IMG/VR virus record: IMGVR_UViG_3300008107_000158
Span: 1-44,648 of that record
DNA from: a virus
DNA length: 44,648 bases
Strand: one strand, 5' to 3'
Shown here: in pieces, positions 1 through 6,861 of the stretch
Layout of the letters: each line of letters opens with the position of its first letter
How positions within the stretch are numbered: position 1 is the first letter of the stretch
Translations under genes and position numbers: made by a program
The notes under the pieces: model-generated
The model's input: the letters and a program-made list of their open reading frames with translations, nothing else
Told to the model about the DNA's origin: nothing
Database searches by the model: none

Positions 1-186
1 ATTGAAGGCATCGAAGTAGAGCTTGTTTTGCTTTCTTAGCTTGATGATCTCAGCTTCAGCTTCTAGCAGGTCTTGACCACGCTGAGTATAATACTGATCG
101 ATCATGTCTTCGTTCTGCGCCCAATAGACAAGACGATTGGTAATGTCCATCTCTTTGTGCAGCTTTACCCAATCATCGTTGCTCAT
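1..186 (-). CDS. Hypothetical protein, partial (C-terminus beyond window)
   Basis: The reading frame starts at an ATG at 186 and is open to the window edge (62 codons). A GGAG Shine-Dalgarno lies 8 bases upstream. The visible protein starts MSNDDWVKLHKEMD and becomes a charged, probably helical stretch (EAEAEIIKLRKQNK), consistent with a short coiled coil. I do not recognise the family. Its start overlaps, as ATGA, the end of a frameshifted extension of the upstream SWIM-domain gene. Confidence 0.7.
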   Translation of the reverse strand, partial: MSNDDWVKLHKEMDITNRLVYWAQNEDMIDQYYTQRGQDLLEAEAEIIKLRKQNKLYFDAFN

Positions 187-237
187 GGTGCTACTCCTAC
201 ATCCCAATCATATGTTTCTGGTCCATCTTCGTCGTCA

Positions 238-609
238 TCACTTGCACTCCCGAACATGCTTGCAGTCTTTACGGAAACCAAAGCCGACACAGGTGCAGCT
301 CCAGTGCGAACCATCGCGAGTAACTGTGTAAGTTGATCCAGGCTTTGAACCTTGAACGATGAACGTGTCGCTGCGCGGAGCAGTAACGGGAGCAGCTTCG
401 CCAAGACCAATGATACGCTCGCGCTCGATGATACGGAAGGGGAACTCTGAGATACCAGTGGAGAGAGTTATGGCGTCTTGAGCTACCCACTTAGGATTGG
501 GTAGGATCTTGCCACTATACTCGTTGAACTGACGCACTACGCCAGTCGCGAACACAGCAGGATTGCGCGTGTCGCGAACACGAATGGTAACCACATCGCC
601 AACGTTCAT
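238..609 (-). CDS. SWIM-type zinc-finger protein
   Basis: The 123-residue protein has an N-terminal beta-rich half (GDVVTIRVRDTRNP, resembling a small SH3-like barrel) and a C-terminal CxC...CxH cluster (WSCTC, then KDCKH). This is the SWIM zinc-finger pattern, a nucleic-acid or protein-binding module. I chose the ATG at 609 (GGAG 7 bases upstream) over an in-frame TTG at 615. It has its own early promoter at 633-661, which overlaps the end of the dNMP kinase gene. In the +1 frame an acidic extension continues past the stop to 183. The domain call is from the motif only and the role is unknown. Confidence 0.8.
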   Translation of the reverse strand: MNVGDVVTIRVRDTRNPAVFATGVVRQFNEYSGKILPNPKWVAQDAITLSTGISEFPFRIIERERIIGLGEAAPVTAPRSDTFIVQGSKPGSTYTVTRDGSHWSCTCVGFGFRKDCKHVRECK

Positions 610-632
610 GACCAAACTCCATCTTATATACT

Positions 633-661
633 ATTCTATCATGATTGGAGTAGATTGTCAA
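633..661 (-). promoter_or_regulatory. Early sigma70-type promoter for the SWIM gene
   Basis: TTGACA (656-661), 17-bp spacer, TAGAAT (633-638). It lies inside the last codons of the dNMP kinase gene and points at the SWIM-domain gene. Confidence 0.85.
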
Positions 662-1238
662 TGGTCTGGTTCAGCTCTTCGATTGTGCCATCGTTAAAGA
701 TTAGGGAGTCGAACTGCTCGTTGTTCCACGCCTGTTCAGACTCATGGATCGACGGATCATATTTGCCAAACCACTCAGGAAGATTGCCGCGCTGGACGTG
801 CCAAATCTTTCCGCCATTACGACGAATCATTGCGATCTCATTAGGGAAGCGCACGTCGCTGATAACGAAGTGTGGCTTCTGACCAGTCATCTCAAAGAAG
901 TAGTTGGTAGTATCAAGCATACGCTTTTCAGTAGCATGCGCCCAGATATGAGAATCTAGATTATCACGCATGACTTCCGTCCCAAAGAACTGAAGCATCT
1001 TGCGCGGCGAAACTTCCCAGCCAAGTCGATCGCTCCACCACTCGTCCTTCAGTTCGCGATCAGCACGAGACTCAGCCGTTTCACCTTCGAGCATCTCGCG
1101 ATCCCAACCAAAGATACATGCAGCTGCGTCCTTCAGCGTTTCAGCAAACGAAATGCCAATAAAGCTGTGCTCTCGCATGAGATGCTCAGCCACAGTTCCC
1201 TTGCCTGAACCGATTAAACCACATAGACCAATAATCAC
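639..1238 (-). CDS. 1: Deoxynucleoside monophosphate kinase (T4 gp1-like)
   Basis: Phosphorylates dNMPs to dNDPs for phage DNA synthesis, in the cytoplasm. The 199-residue protein opens with a Walker A P-loop (GLIGSGKGT, residues 7-15). It then carries SFAETLKDAA and the segment SPRKMLQFFGTEVMRD, typical of T4 gp1-type kinases. Unlike T4 gp1, no hydroxymethyl-specific residue can be judged from sequence alone. The start is a GTG (1238) with GGAGGA 6 bases upstream, and its GTGA overlaps the stop of the upstream gene. In phages with modified bases this enzyme often handles the modified nucleotide, but here modification probably happens on DNA (see the TET/JBP gene). Confidence 0.88.
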   Translation of the reverse strand: MIIGLCGLIGSGKGTVAEHLMREHSFIGISFAETLKDAAACIFGWDREMLEGETAESRADRELKDEWWSDRLGWEVSPRKMLQFFGTEVMRDNLDSHIWAHATEKRMLDTTNYFFEMTGQKPHFVISDVRFPNEIAMIRRNGGKIWHVQRGNLPEWFGKYDPSIHESEQAWNNEQFDSLIFNDGTIEELNQTIDNLLQS

Positions 1239-1468
1239 TTAGAATCCTCCATTGAGCGAGCAACCAGACCATCGGCGACCTGATAGAACTCTTCTGCCAT
1301 CTGTCGCGTGCCGTAAGCATCGACCCACGTGTTTTGTAACGTTAGGAACGCAGTATCCATAACGAGTTCCGCTGCTTCTTTCTTATGCATTCCCTGCTGA
1401 TGCAGCTCTTCTATCTGTGTGAAAAGGAAATCAAGAAAACGAGCCTTGATAGTTTCATGATCTGTCAT
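1235..1468 (-). CDS. Hypothetical protein
   Basis: 77 residues, acidic and largely helical, not recognised. ATG at 1468 overlaps the upstream stop as ATGA and there is no strong Shine-Dalgarno, so translation is probably coupled. It lies between an unknown acidic protein and the dNMP kinase in one run of overlapping genes. Confidence 0.75.
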   Translation of the reverse strand: MTDHETIKARFLDFLFTQIEELHQQGMHKKEAAELVMDTAFLTLQNTWVDAYGTRQMAEEFYQVADGLVARSMEDSK

Positions 1469-1713
1469 ACATGATATCCATATTCTGCGAGGATCTTCTC
1501 GAATGATTTAGGAAAATGTTTCTTGTCGTCGATTATGTAGGCTTGACGCAGCTTCCACAAGACATCATCCAGATCTATTTCTTCTTGAGACGAAGCAAGC
1601 CATGAGAACTCTCCCTTGCTTTTGTCGATGGAATAGCCGCGATCTTTCAGTTCGCGAATCAGATCATCGTCGTCGAAATCGCCGAGATCAACATCCACTT
1701 CAACGTATGGCAT
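1465..1713 (-). CDS. Hypothetical acidic protein
   Basis: 82 residues starting MPYVEVDVDLGDFDDDDLI, a type of acidic N-terminus seen in many phage hypothetical proteins. The ATG at 1713 is preferred over a GTG at 1716. It has GGAG 8 bases upstream and shares one base with the upstream stop (TGATG). Function unknown. Confidence 0.78.
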   Translation of the reverse strand: MPYVEVDVDLGDFDDDDLIRELKDRGYSIDKSKGEFSWLASSQEEIDLDDVLWKLRQAYIIDDKKHFPKSFEKILAEYGYHV

Positions 1714-2207
1714 CACTCAGTCTCCTGTTCCTTTTTGAGCTCTTCCTGCCAGTCTTTCCAGTTTTCGTATTCGCTGTCGAGCAGATACATGACTTCATCG
1801 TCGTCGATCTTATCGCGCCAGTTCTCGTCTTCGAAGTCGTATTCAACATAATACTCTTCGTCGGGAGAAGTGAATCGACCAGCGAAACACATTCCTGGTT
1901 CATGGAACGTGATATCAACCTCGAATCCAAGTTCGCTCAGTTTTTCGTAAGCGCGAATACCTGGACCCCACGCAGTATCAAACCAACCGCAGCAAGACTT
2001 GCCGTCTTGATCGATATCCACATCGCCTACAGTCGCATCCCATTTCGTACCCCACTCGGCGAGCGCTGTGCCATAATCCCACTCACCGCTAGAGAGCGGA
2101 ATGAAAGTCTGAAACAACTCATGTGCGTTCAGCGCATCAGCGAACTTCTTAATCATCTCGGGATCTTTATGATAGACCGTGAAGTTGTTGGAACACCAGT
2201 TAGGCAT
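1713..2207 (-). CDS. Api92-like ferredoxin-fold domain protein (DUF1281-like)
   Basis: 164 residues starting MPNWCSNNFTVYHKD. This start, followed by the WDYGTALAEWGTKWDA and FDTAWGP segments, is characteristic of the Api92-like/DUF1281 family found in phages and plasmids. It is predicted to have a ferredoxin-like alpha/beta fold, with no known activity. The C-terminus is very acidic (DEEYYVEYDFEDENW). AGGAG lies 6 bases before the ATG. Confidence 0.82.
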   Translation of the reverse strand: MPNWCSNNFTVYHKDPEMIKKFADALNAHELFQTFIPLSSGEWDYGTALAEWGTKWDATVGDVDIDQDGKSCCGWFDTAWGPGIRAYEKLSELGFEVDITFHEPGMCFAGRFTSPDEEYYVEYDFEDENWRDKIDDDEVMYLLDSEYENWKDWQEELKKEQETE

Positions 2208-2209
2208 AG

Positions 2210-2416
2210 TCAGCTCCTCTCAACCATTTCAAGCAAATCTTCCAGCCACTCGGCTTCGTTAGCCAAGCGACAATTGATACCCAGTTCGAAGTCGTCGTCG
2301 ATAGGAAACTTGACTACGCTCGCACGACGAACTTCGCTCAGACGATCATACAACGCAGCGACGATCGCCTGCTTAGACTGCTCCGCATCAGCGGGCAGAA
2401 ATGTGTTCGCATTCAT
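2210..2416 (-). CDS. Hypothetical protein
   Basis: 68 residues starting MNANTFLPADAEQ. I chose the ATG at 2416 because AAGGA lies 8 bases upstream. The longer frame to 2479 runs inside the preceding gene. It overlaps that gene by 29 bases. Acidic, helical, unrecognised. Confidence 0.7.
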   Translation of the reverse strand: MNANTFLPADAEQSKQAIVAALYDRLSEVRRASVVKFPIDDDFELGINCRLANEAEWLEDLLEMVERS

Positions 2417-2588
2417 CACAGAGTTCCTTTTCCATAGCTGCGTCGAGTCGATCCGCGTAGCTGCGGAGATCGTACGCAATGTCGTTCACTTCTTCGAGGA
2501 TACAGAGTCGATCCTTACCAAACATGTCGGCACGGCGGACAAGCGACTCAAGGCGCGCAGCGAGCGCAACAGCATCATTCACTGACAT
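2388..2588 (-). CDS. Hypothetical protein
   Basis: 66 residues starting MSVNDAVALAARLE, probably all-helical, with a C-terminal CDECEH that could bind metal. The ATG at 2588 has GGAG 6 bases upstream, so the ORF start 12 bases further out is not used. Function unknown. Confidence 0.72.
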   Translation of the reverse strand: MSVNDAVALAARLESLVRRADMFGKDRLCILEEVNDIAYDLRSYADRLDAAMEKELCDECEHISAR

Positions 2589-2599
2589 GATAAACTCCA

Positions 2600-2830
2600 T
2601 TAAGCCAGAACGTTTTCGCTAAGATCGTAGTGAGTTTCGTAACCGTGCTCGTCGATCAAGCAGATCTTATTCTCATCGAGGACGATCGTGTACAACTCGC
2701 AGAATTGATCGGCGTAGTGAATCAGCGCATTCGGAGACTCAACGCCAGCAAATGCTTCGCGATCGTATGAATCCATCACACGGAAATTAGAGCGAGCAAC
2801 GAGGCGGAGAACTTGAGCGGCGGTCAACAT
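2600..2830 (-). CDS. Hypothetical early protein
   Basis: 76 residues starting MLTAAQVLRLVARSN. The open frame extends to 2884, but the extra codons are the translated promoter and leader, so the ATG at 2830 with AAGGA upstream is the start. It has a dedicated promoter (2856-2884) and a 5' leader nearly identical to that of the 3001-3204 gene. Function unknown. Confidence 0.75.
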   Translation of the reverse strand: MLTAAQVLRLVARSNFRVMDSYDREAFAGVESPNALIHYADQFCELYTIVLDENKICLIDEHGYETHYDLSENVLA

Positions 2831-2855
2831 GGCGATTCCTTTCATCATATAGACT

Positions 2856-2884
2856 ATTCTAGCACGAGCCAGACTGATTGTCAA
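2856..2884 (-). promoter_or_regulatory. Early promoter
   Basis: TTGACA (2879-2884), 17 bp, TAGAAT (2856-2861). It is followed by the leader TATATGATGAAAGGA, which is shared base for base with the promoter at 3230-3258. Confidence 0.9.
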
Positions 2885-2890
2885 GGGTGG

Positions 2891-2986
2891 TTATTGCAGC
2901 ATCTTGGCGACAACCAATCCCATACCAAAGCCTGCAAGCCAGTTCATGGCAAACAGCAAGAATTCAATTTTATTGTCGCGAGTCAT
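2891..2986 (-). CDS. 31-residue membrane microprotein
   Basis: A short gene. Starting from the ATG at 2986, with AAGGA 6 bases upstream, it encodes MTRDNKIEFLLF and then a hydrophobic glycine-rich segment (WLAGFGMGLVV) ending AKMLQ. One membrane helix is expected. Its Shine-Dalgarno overlaps the stop of the upstream gene and its stop lies just before the next promoter's -35 box. Function unknown. Confidence 0.65.
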   Translation of the reverse strand: MTRDNKIEFLLFAMNWLAGFGMGLVVAKMLQ

Positions 2987-3000
2987 GTCGATTCCTTTCA

Positions 3001-3204
3001 TTACTGAGTCCAGCCGTTTTCGTTAGAGACAGAGCCGACCCAGTTGCCCTTGGAGTCGTAGTTCACGATTCCAGGAAAACGTTCCATGAAATCGCGCAGC
3101 GCTTTCTTTGAGTGATTGTCGGGTTGGAGCTCATAGTTGTCGAGCAGAGTTTCGAATTGCTCGACGAGATGGACGATAAGCGAGCGATTGAAGAGCGTAT
3201 CCAT
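3001..3204 (-). CDS. Hypothetical early protein
   Basis: 67 residues starting MDTLFNRSLIVHLVEQFE. The longer frame to 3258 only translates the promoter. The true ATG (3204) has AAGGA upstream and its own promoter at 3230-3258. Not recognised. Confidence 0.75.
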   Translation of the reverse strand: MDTLFNRSLIVHLVEQFETLLDNYELQPDNHSKKALRDFMERFPGIVNYDSKGNWVGSVSNENGWTQ

Positions 3205-3229
3205 TTCAGTTCCTTTCATCATATAGACT

Positions 3230-3258
3230 ATTCTAGCTGGCAGAGAGCTGATTGTCAA
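3230..3258 (-). promoter_or_regulatory. Early promoter
   Basis: TTGACA (3253-3258), 17 bp, TAGAAT (3230-3235), then the same leader as the 2856-2884 promoter. Confidence 0.9.
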
Positions 3259-3266
3259 GGGATCTT

Positions 3267-3479
3267 TTAGCGTCCCCTAGCGACTCCTGCGTCGCGGAGG
3301 GAAACGGACTTTGCTCCCTGTCCCCAAGCTCCGTAAGACGAGCGGAACGTCTTCGGTTTTTTGCTCTTGTAAGTAGTGCACACGACTACAGAATTCCCAG
3401 AAGCAATGTAATTGTCAACGAGCGACTGGAGCGTTGCGCGTTTAGCGGACTTAGCATCGGGATTTGTAAAGAGCGACAT
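3267..3479 (-). CDS. Hypothetical basic protein
   Basis: 70 residues starting MSLFTNPDAKSAKRATLQ and ending in a basic, glycine-rich tail. ATG at 3479 with AAGGA 8 bases upstream, driven by the promoter at 3513-3541. It resembles small basic early proteins of T4-like phages, but no family is assigned. Confidence 0.72.
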   Translation of the reverse strand: MSLFTNPDAKSAKRATLQSLVDNYIASGNSVVVCTTYKSKKPKTFRSSYGAWGQGAKSVSLRDAGVARGR

Positions 3480-3512
3480 ATGAACTTCCTTTCGTTTCAT
3501 CCTACAATATTC

Positions 3513-3541
3513 ATTCTAACGGACTAAGAACTAATTGTCAA
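3513..3541 (-). promoter_or_regulatory. Early promoter
   Basis: TTGACA (3536-3541), 17 bp, TAGAAT (3513-3518). A conserved hairpin element (3554-3620) sits about 12 bp upstream of the -35 box. Confidence 0.9.
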
Positions 3542-3553
3542 GGGCTAGAAACG

Positions 3554-3620
3554 AAAAAGATTCCCGTGCAAAAACAGTCACTTACAGCTAAGATACTGTT
3601 TCTACTAGGGAATCTTTTTT
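3554..3620. repeat. Conserved hairpin element, copy 1 (bidirectional-terminator-like)
   Basis: Outer inverted repeat AAAAAGATTCCC (3554-3565) / GGGAATCTTTTT (3608-3619), with an inner AAACAGT/ACTGTTT stem (3572-3578 / 3595-3601). T-runs on both strands allow termination in either direction. The segment at 3567-3591 (TGCAAAAACA then GTCACTTACAGCTAA) recurs with two mismatches in the element at 21513-21590, but in reverse orientation relative to the outer stem. Confidence 0.75.
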
Positions 3621-3633
3621 GTATCAATTTCTG

Positions 3634-3918
3634 TTACAGACGTAACAGCTTGCGAGCTAATCGTAAGTTATTCGTAGCTGAACGAAAATCAAAATCTGCA
3701 TGATTTTCGTGGAAGTATAGTTTACTTTCGATTTTACTTATTACTTTTAGCAAGTCGAAGCGAGTAATAAAATCGACGTTTCGAAGTAAATCTTTAGCTT
3801 CGATTAAGTCTAGACTGTATTCGACCCATTTTTTACTCGGATCGAACTTAGCTTTTCCTCCCTTATACTTATCCTTTACTTTGTTATACTTCAAAACTAG
3901 GGAAATTGCTCTGCTCAT
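3634..3918 (-). CDS. Hypothetical lysine-rich protein
   Basis: 94 residues, basic, starting MSRAISLVLKYNKVKDKYK. Its DNA is visibly more AT-rich than its neighbours, which may indicate separate origin. ATG at 3918 has GGAG 7 bases upstream and a promoter at 3944-3972. Its 3' end is followed by the hairpin element at 3554-3620, a likely terminator. Unrecognised. Confidence 0.72.
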   Translation of the reverse strand: MSRAISLVLKYNKVKDKYKGGKAKFDPSKKWVEYSLDLIEAKDLLRNVDFITRFDLLKVISKIESKLYFHENHADFDFRSATNNLRLARKLLRL

Positions 3919-3943
3919 TACGATTCTCCATAGTTAACTCTTA

Positions 3944-3972
3944 ATTCTAGCTCACTATGGATTAATTGTCAA
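3944..3972 (-). promoter_or_regulatory. Early promoter
   Basis: TTGACA (3967-3972), 17 bp, TAGAAT (3944-3949). The -35 box overlaps the stop codon of the upstream gene. Confidence 0.88.
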
Positions 3973-4355
3973 GTGGTCTTTTCTTCGGTCGTTTCTGGGG
4001 GTAGATCCCCTCTGTCGAACTCCATTCGCAAACCTACCAGCTTCATCAGATGCTGATAAGCCATCATCTCGATCTCTTCAAACTTTTCAGCCTGCCCAAT
4101 GAACTTCTGATTGTTTGCAAACCATGCGTAGTAGAGACCATGCTCGTGGGAAATCTTTACAGGGATATACGGCAGCTCAGCCTTGTCGAATCCTAACACG
4201 TCGTCAGTGGATACGCCTCCACCTGTGTTCAGCATTTCTGGACCATCTGGGCTGACACCGAAGTATCTGCTGAGAACGAAACGAGCGATCATGATACCGA
4301 TGAACCAGCTCGTTGCGGATACGATGACGTTGATCGCGAACTGCGACAATTCCAT
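3969..4355 (-). CDS. Single-pass membrane protein
   Basis: 128 residues. The N-terminus (MELSQFAINVIVSATSWF, then IGIMIARFVL) is one membrane helix at about residues 5-27, followed by a soluble acidic domain. ATG at 4355 with AAGGA 6 bases upstream. Function unknown. It follows the glycosyltransferase gene in the same transcription direction. Confidence 0.75.
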   Translation of the reverse strand: MELSQFAINVIVSATSWFIGIMIARFVLSRYFGVSPDGPEMLNTGGGVSTDDVLGFDKAELPYIPVKISHEHGLYYAWFANNQKFIGQAEKFEEIEMMAYQHLMKLVGLRMEFDRGDLPPETTEEKTT

Positions 4356-4368
4356 ATGCTTTCCTTTC

Positions 4369-5151
4369 TTAGAAAAATGATTCCAGAGTGCTGCCAACTT
4401 CTTTTCTTGTATCGCGAAGTCTTAATTCAGCGTGCCCTGTAGTTTCACGGATGTACATCGTGCAGAGACCAGGATAGCGATCTGCAAGAATCTTAGCCGA
4501 TTCGTGGATGCGCTCGTTCGTGCGCGTGACTTGCATTCCACCGTCTTCGGTGTAATACTTCGACTTGACCGTGATATCGTCGAGACGAACAACCTTTCCG
4601 TCTTTGACGTAGTGCTGAAGCGTGCGCTCGAAGTCTTCCTTATCGTCGAGCGTAACAGTCAGATCATTATCATGACGAGTGATGAGACCCCAGCACGAGC
4701 CGATGCAGTAATACAATCCGACAGCCACACGATTCTTCATGAACATGGCATTCGCAGCAGCGTAGACGCCAAACAGATTAGCTCCATGCTTCTGACACTC
4801 GACGAACCCGCGACAGATAACTTCGTACTCTAGGTTCTCTACGGGAACCATAGTCTTGTCGTCGATTTTCTTAAGAACTTCAGACAAGTCGTCGTCGAAG
4901 TTCATGACCTGCGTTCCCTCAGGATAGTAGTTCTGAATGAATCGACGGATAGCACCCATACCGACTACACCAACGACGATCTTATACTTCTCAGGAATCT
5001 CTTTACGGTATGATTCGTATTCTTCGTCACCGTTAGCTACGAAGATAGTGATTTTTTCTGCGGGGATGTTATGGCGCTCGAGCAGAGCAAGAGTTTTTTC
5101 ACGCAGCGTCTTTGCGCGACGATAACTCGGGATAGCAACAACGTAGTCCAT
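4369..5151 (-). CDS. Glycosyltransferase, TET-associated (TAGT) type
   Basis: Likely transfers a sugar to an oxidised pyrimidine in phage DNA. The 260-residue protein begins with a GT-A-like strand and IPSYRR (about residues 7-12), followed by an FVANGDEE segment. It has a triple-aspartate motif (NFDDDL, D86-88) expected to bind metal and nucleotide sugar. This layout matches the TET-associated glycosyltransferase family described from phages carrying TET/JBP oxygenases, and such an oxygenase lies three genes upstream. The second ATG (5151) is used; it overlaps the upstream stop as TGATG and has GGAG 5 bases away. A surface-glycan role is the alternative. Confidence 0.72.
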   Translation of the reverse strand: MDYVVAIPSYRRAKTLREKTLALLERHNIPAEKITIFVANGDEEYESYRKEIPEKYKIVVGVVGMGAIRRFIQNYYPEGTQVMNFDDDLSEVLKKIDDKTMVPVENLEYEVICRGFVECQKHGANLFGVYAAANAMFMKNRVAVGLYYCIGSCWGLITRHDNDLTVTLDDKEDFERTLQHYVKDGKVVRLDDITVKSKYYTEDGGMQVTRTNERIHESAKILADRYPGLCTMYIRETTGHAELRLRDTRKEVGSTLESFF

Positions 5152-5930
5152 CATTTCTCCATGTAGTCAAAGACTGTAGGTTTATTTAGATTCTTCCAGC
5201 GCATCTTCTTAGTGACTCCAGTTCCCACTTCCGCGTCTCGCAGAAAGTCGACACCTATCCTTGCAGAGTATTTTTCGCTGATATAGTTTAACGCAGCCTC
5301 TTGACGTTCTTTATCTCGCTGCCCTTTGAATCCGCCGGCTTGCTCTTTACGATTCTTTTCACTTTCCATATGGAAGTAAATCATGCGGTCATTGATTCTT
5401 ACGATGCCACCATACTTCGAGTGATGAGCTATAGTATACTCCAAATCTTCTAGCATTGTCAATGACTCATCGAAGCGGATGTCGCTTTTCTTGTGAGCCA
5501 AGAGTTGACCAAGGACCATTCCCGTGTTCGTCTGTCCAGATCCACACCACGCTGGATTTAGATTAGACTGGAATCCAGCCATATAATATGGGGACTTGAT
5601 TAGGCGATCGCTCATGTCGTTGATGAAATTGGCTAGGCTCGCATCTTCAGTGATGAACTTCGTGCCCTCCTGGCGAACAGTAACACACTTCACGAAGTCG
5701 TCATCCATAGTGATCACGATCTGATCTTTGGCGAATCCTGTATCCAAAGCATAGTTTAGCTGCTTAGGCTTCATTGGCATAACGCCATCAACACCAATGA
5801 CGTTCTGCGCTTGACTGTAGTCCGAGACTTGACTAAGCGGAACAATCCATAGGGGAACTATAGGAACGAGAGCCTGTTCCATTCTTTCAATATGCGACGA
5901 GCGATTAGCTGACTGGATTGTTACCAGCAT
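5151..5930 (-). CDS. Second TAGT-like glycosyltransferase
   Basis: 259 residues, with the same general plan as the gene downstream: an N-terminal GT-A-type nucleotide-binding region and MDDDF (D76-78) after a beta strand. It is a divergent paralogue rather than a duplicate. The ATG at 5930 (GGAAG upstream) overlaps the epimerase gene by 26 bases; the longer frame to 5966 lacks a ribosome site. Two adjacent transferases could add two sugars in sequence, or recognise different acceptors. Assignment rests on motif and neighbourhood. Confidence 0.65.
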   Translation of the reverse strand: MLVTIQSANRSSHIERMEQALVPIVPLWIVPLSQVSDYSQAQNVIGVDGVMPMKPKQLNYALDTGFAKDQIVITMDDDFVKCVTVRQEGTKFITEDASLANFINDMSDRLIKSPYYMAGFQSNLNPAWCGSGQTNTGMVLGQLLAHKKSDIRFDESLTMLEDLEYTIAHHSKYGGIVRINDRMIYFHMESEKNRKEQAGGFKGQRDKERQEAALNYISEKYSARIGVDFLRDAEVGTGVTKKMRWKNLNKPTVFDYMEK

Positions 5931-6861
5931 TTTCCCACTTCCAAGAATCAATAATAATACGTTCAATATCTTTTTTAGGCTTCCAGCCCAGAATCATTTC
6001 AACCTTTTCGGCATTAGCAACAAGAACTGCTGGATCTCCCATTCGACGACTATCATACTCGAATTTGATCTGCTTGTCAAGAACTCTTTCGGTCGTCGTG
6101 ATCAGATCAAGCATAGACGTGCCATTGCCAGTACCGAGATTGAGAACTTCACTGCATCTGTGATTCTCGAGATACTGTAGAGCCTGTACATGCGCGCGAG
6201 CGACATCAGTAACATGAAGATAGTCGCGAACACAAGTTCCGTCTTTAGTGGGATAGTCATTACCAAACACGCGGAATGGCTTATCTTCCAGAACAGCTTT
6301 CAGCAGAATCGGAACAGCGTGAGTTGGTTTCTTAGCATTGTAGCCGTGATTCTTACCAGCGCCAGCTACGTTGAAATATCGTAGCGAAACACTGTTGATA
6401 CCGTGTGCGTGGAACATTGAATTGAGCATCTGCTCTGCCCACAGCTTAGTCTGTCCGTAAGGATTGTGTGGAGTAGTCTCGTGATTTTCTGAGATAGCTG
6501 TGCTCGATGATTCGTATACTGCTGCGCTGCTACTGAACACGATCTTTGTATCGTTATCCTTCGCGTAGTCGAGAAGGCGTAGCATAGAACATAGATTGTT
6601 CTGATAGTATTTCATCGGATCAGCAACGCTTTCAGGAACAACATGACTTGCAGCCATGTGAATGATAGCGTCGAACTTCTTGTAGTATGAATGAAGCCCG
6701 AAACGATTTACATCAAAGTTGAGTATCTCGACATCGAGCTTCTTAGTCCAGTCATTGATTACACGGTCAAGAACCGTAACCGTGTAACCGTAGTAGAGAA
6801 GTTCATCGACAACAGCACTGCCGATGAACCCACTTCCTCCAGTCACTAAAATATGTTTCAT
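5905..6861 (-). CDS. galE: UDP-glucose 4-epimerase-like SDR
   Basis: Interconverts UDP-glucose and UDP-galactose (or the related N-acetyl sugars). The 318-residue extended SDR has the NAD-binding GGSGFIG (8-14), the SSSAAVY strand carrying the catalytic serine (about 111) and Y135xxxK139 (PYGQTK). Length is close to bacterial GalE (about 338). Its start overlaps the dioxygenase stop as ATGA. Flanked by two DNA-type glycosyltransferases and a TET/JBP oxygenase, it most likely supplies the sugar donor for base glycosylation. Substrate specificity cannot be read from sequence. Confidence 0.85.
   Translation of the reverse strand: MKHILVTGGSGFIGSAVVDELLYYGYTVTVLDRVINDWTKKLDVEILNFDVNRFGLHSYYKKFDAIIHMAASHVVPESVADPMKYYQNNLCSMLRLLDYAKDNDTKIVFSSSAAVYESSSTAISENHETTPHNPYGQTKLWAEQMLNSMFHAHGINSVSLRYFNVAGAGKNHGYNAKKPTHAVPILLKAVLEDKPFRVFGNDYPTKDGTCVRDYLHVTDVARAHVQALQYLENHRCSEVLNLGTGNGTSMLDLITTTERVLDKQIKFEYDSRRMGDPAVLVANAEKVEMILGWKPKKDIERIIIDSWKWENAGNNPVS
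6052..6080 (-). promoter_or_regulatory. Possible intragenic promoter in the epimerase gene
   Basis: TTGACA (6075-6080), 17 bp, TATGAT (6052-6057), inside the epimerase coding sequence. It matches the spacing of the intergenic early promoters, but the -10 also encodes a Tyr-Asp pair. It could give extra expression of the two glycosyltransferases downstream. Confidence 0.4.

Noticed and set aside
183-410. Separate 75-residue gene overlapping the SWIM gene
   Set aside because: Its first half is a shadow of the SWIM gene. Only the last 19 residues look coding-like and are treated as a possible frameshift tail.
1602-2585. 327-codon plus-strand open frame
   Set aside because: It lies across four minus-strand genes with good ribosome sites and overlaps. 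Its composition (Arg/Ser/Leu/Phe rich) is typical of an antisense shadow.
3413-3418. TTGACA box inside the 70-residue gene
   Set aside because: No -10 hexamer is found at 16-18 bp.
5435-5463. TTGACA with TATACT at 18 bp in the second glycosyltransferase gene
   Set aside because: Spacing differs from every intergenic promoter here and the sequence codes for LEDLEY.
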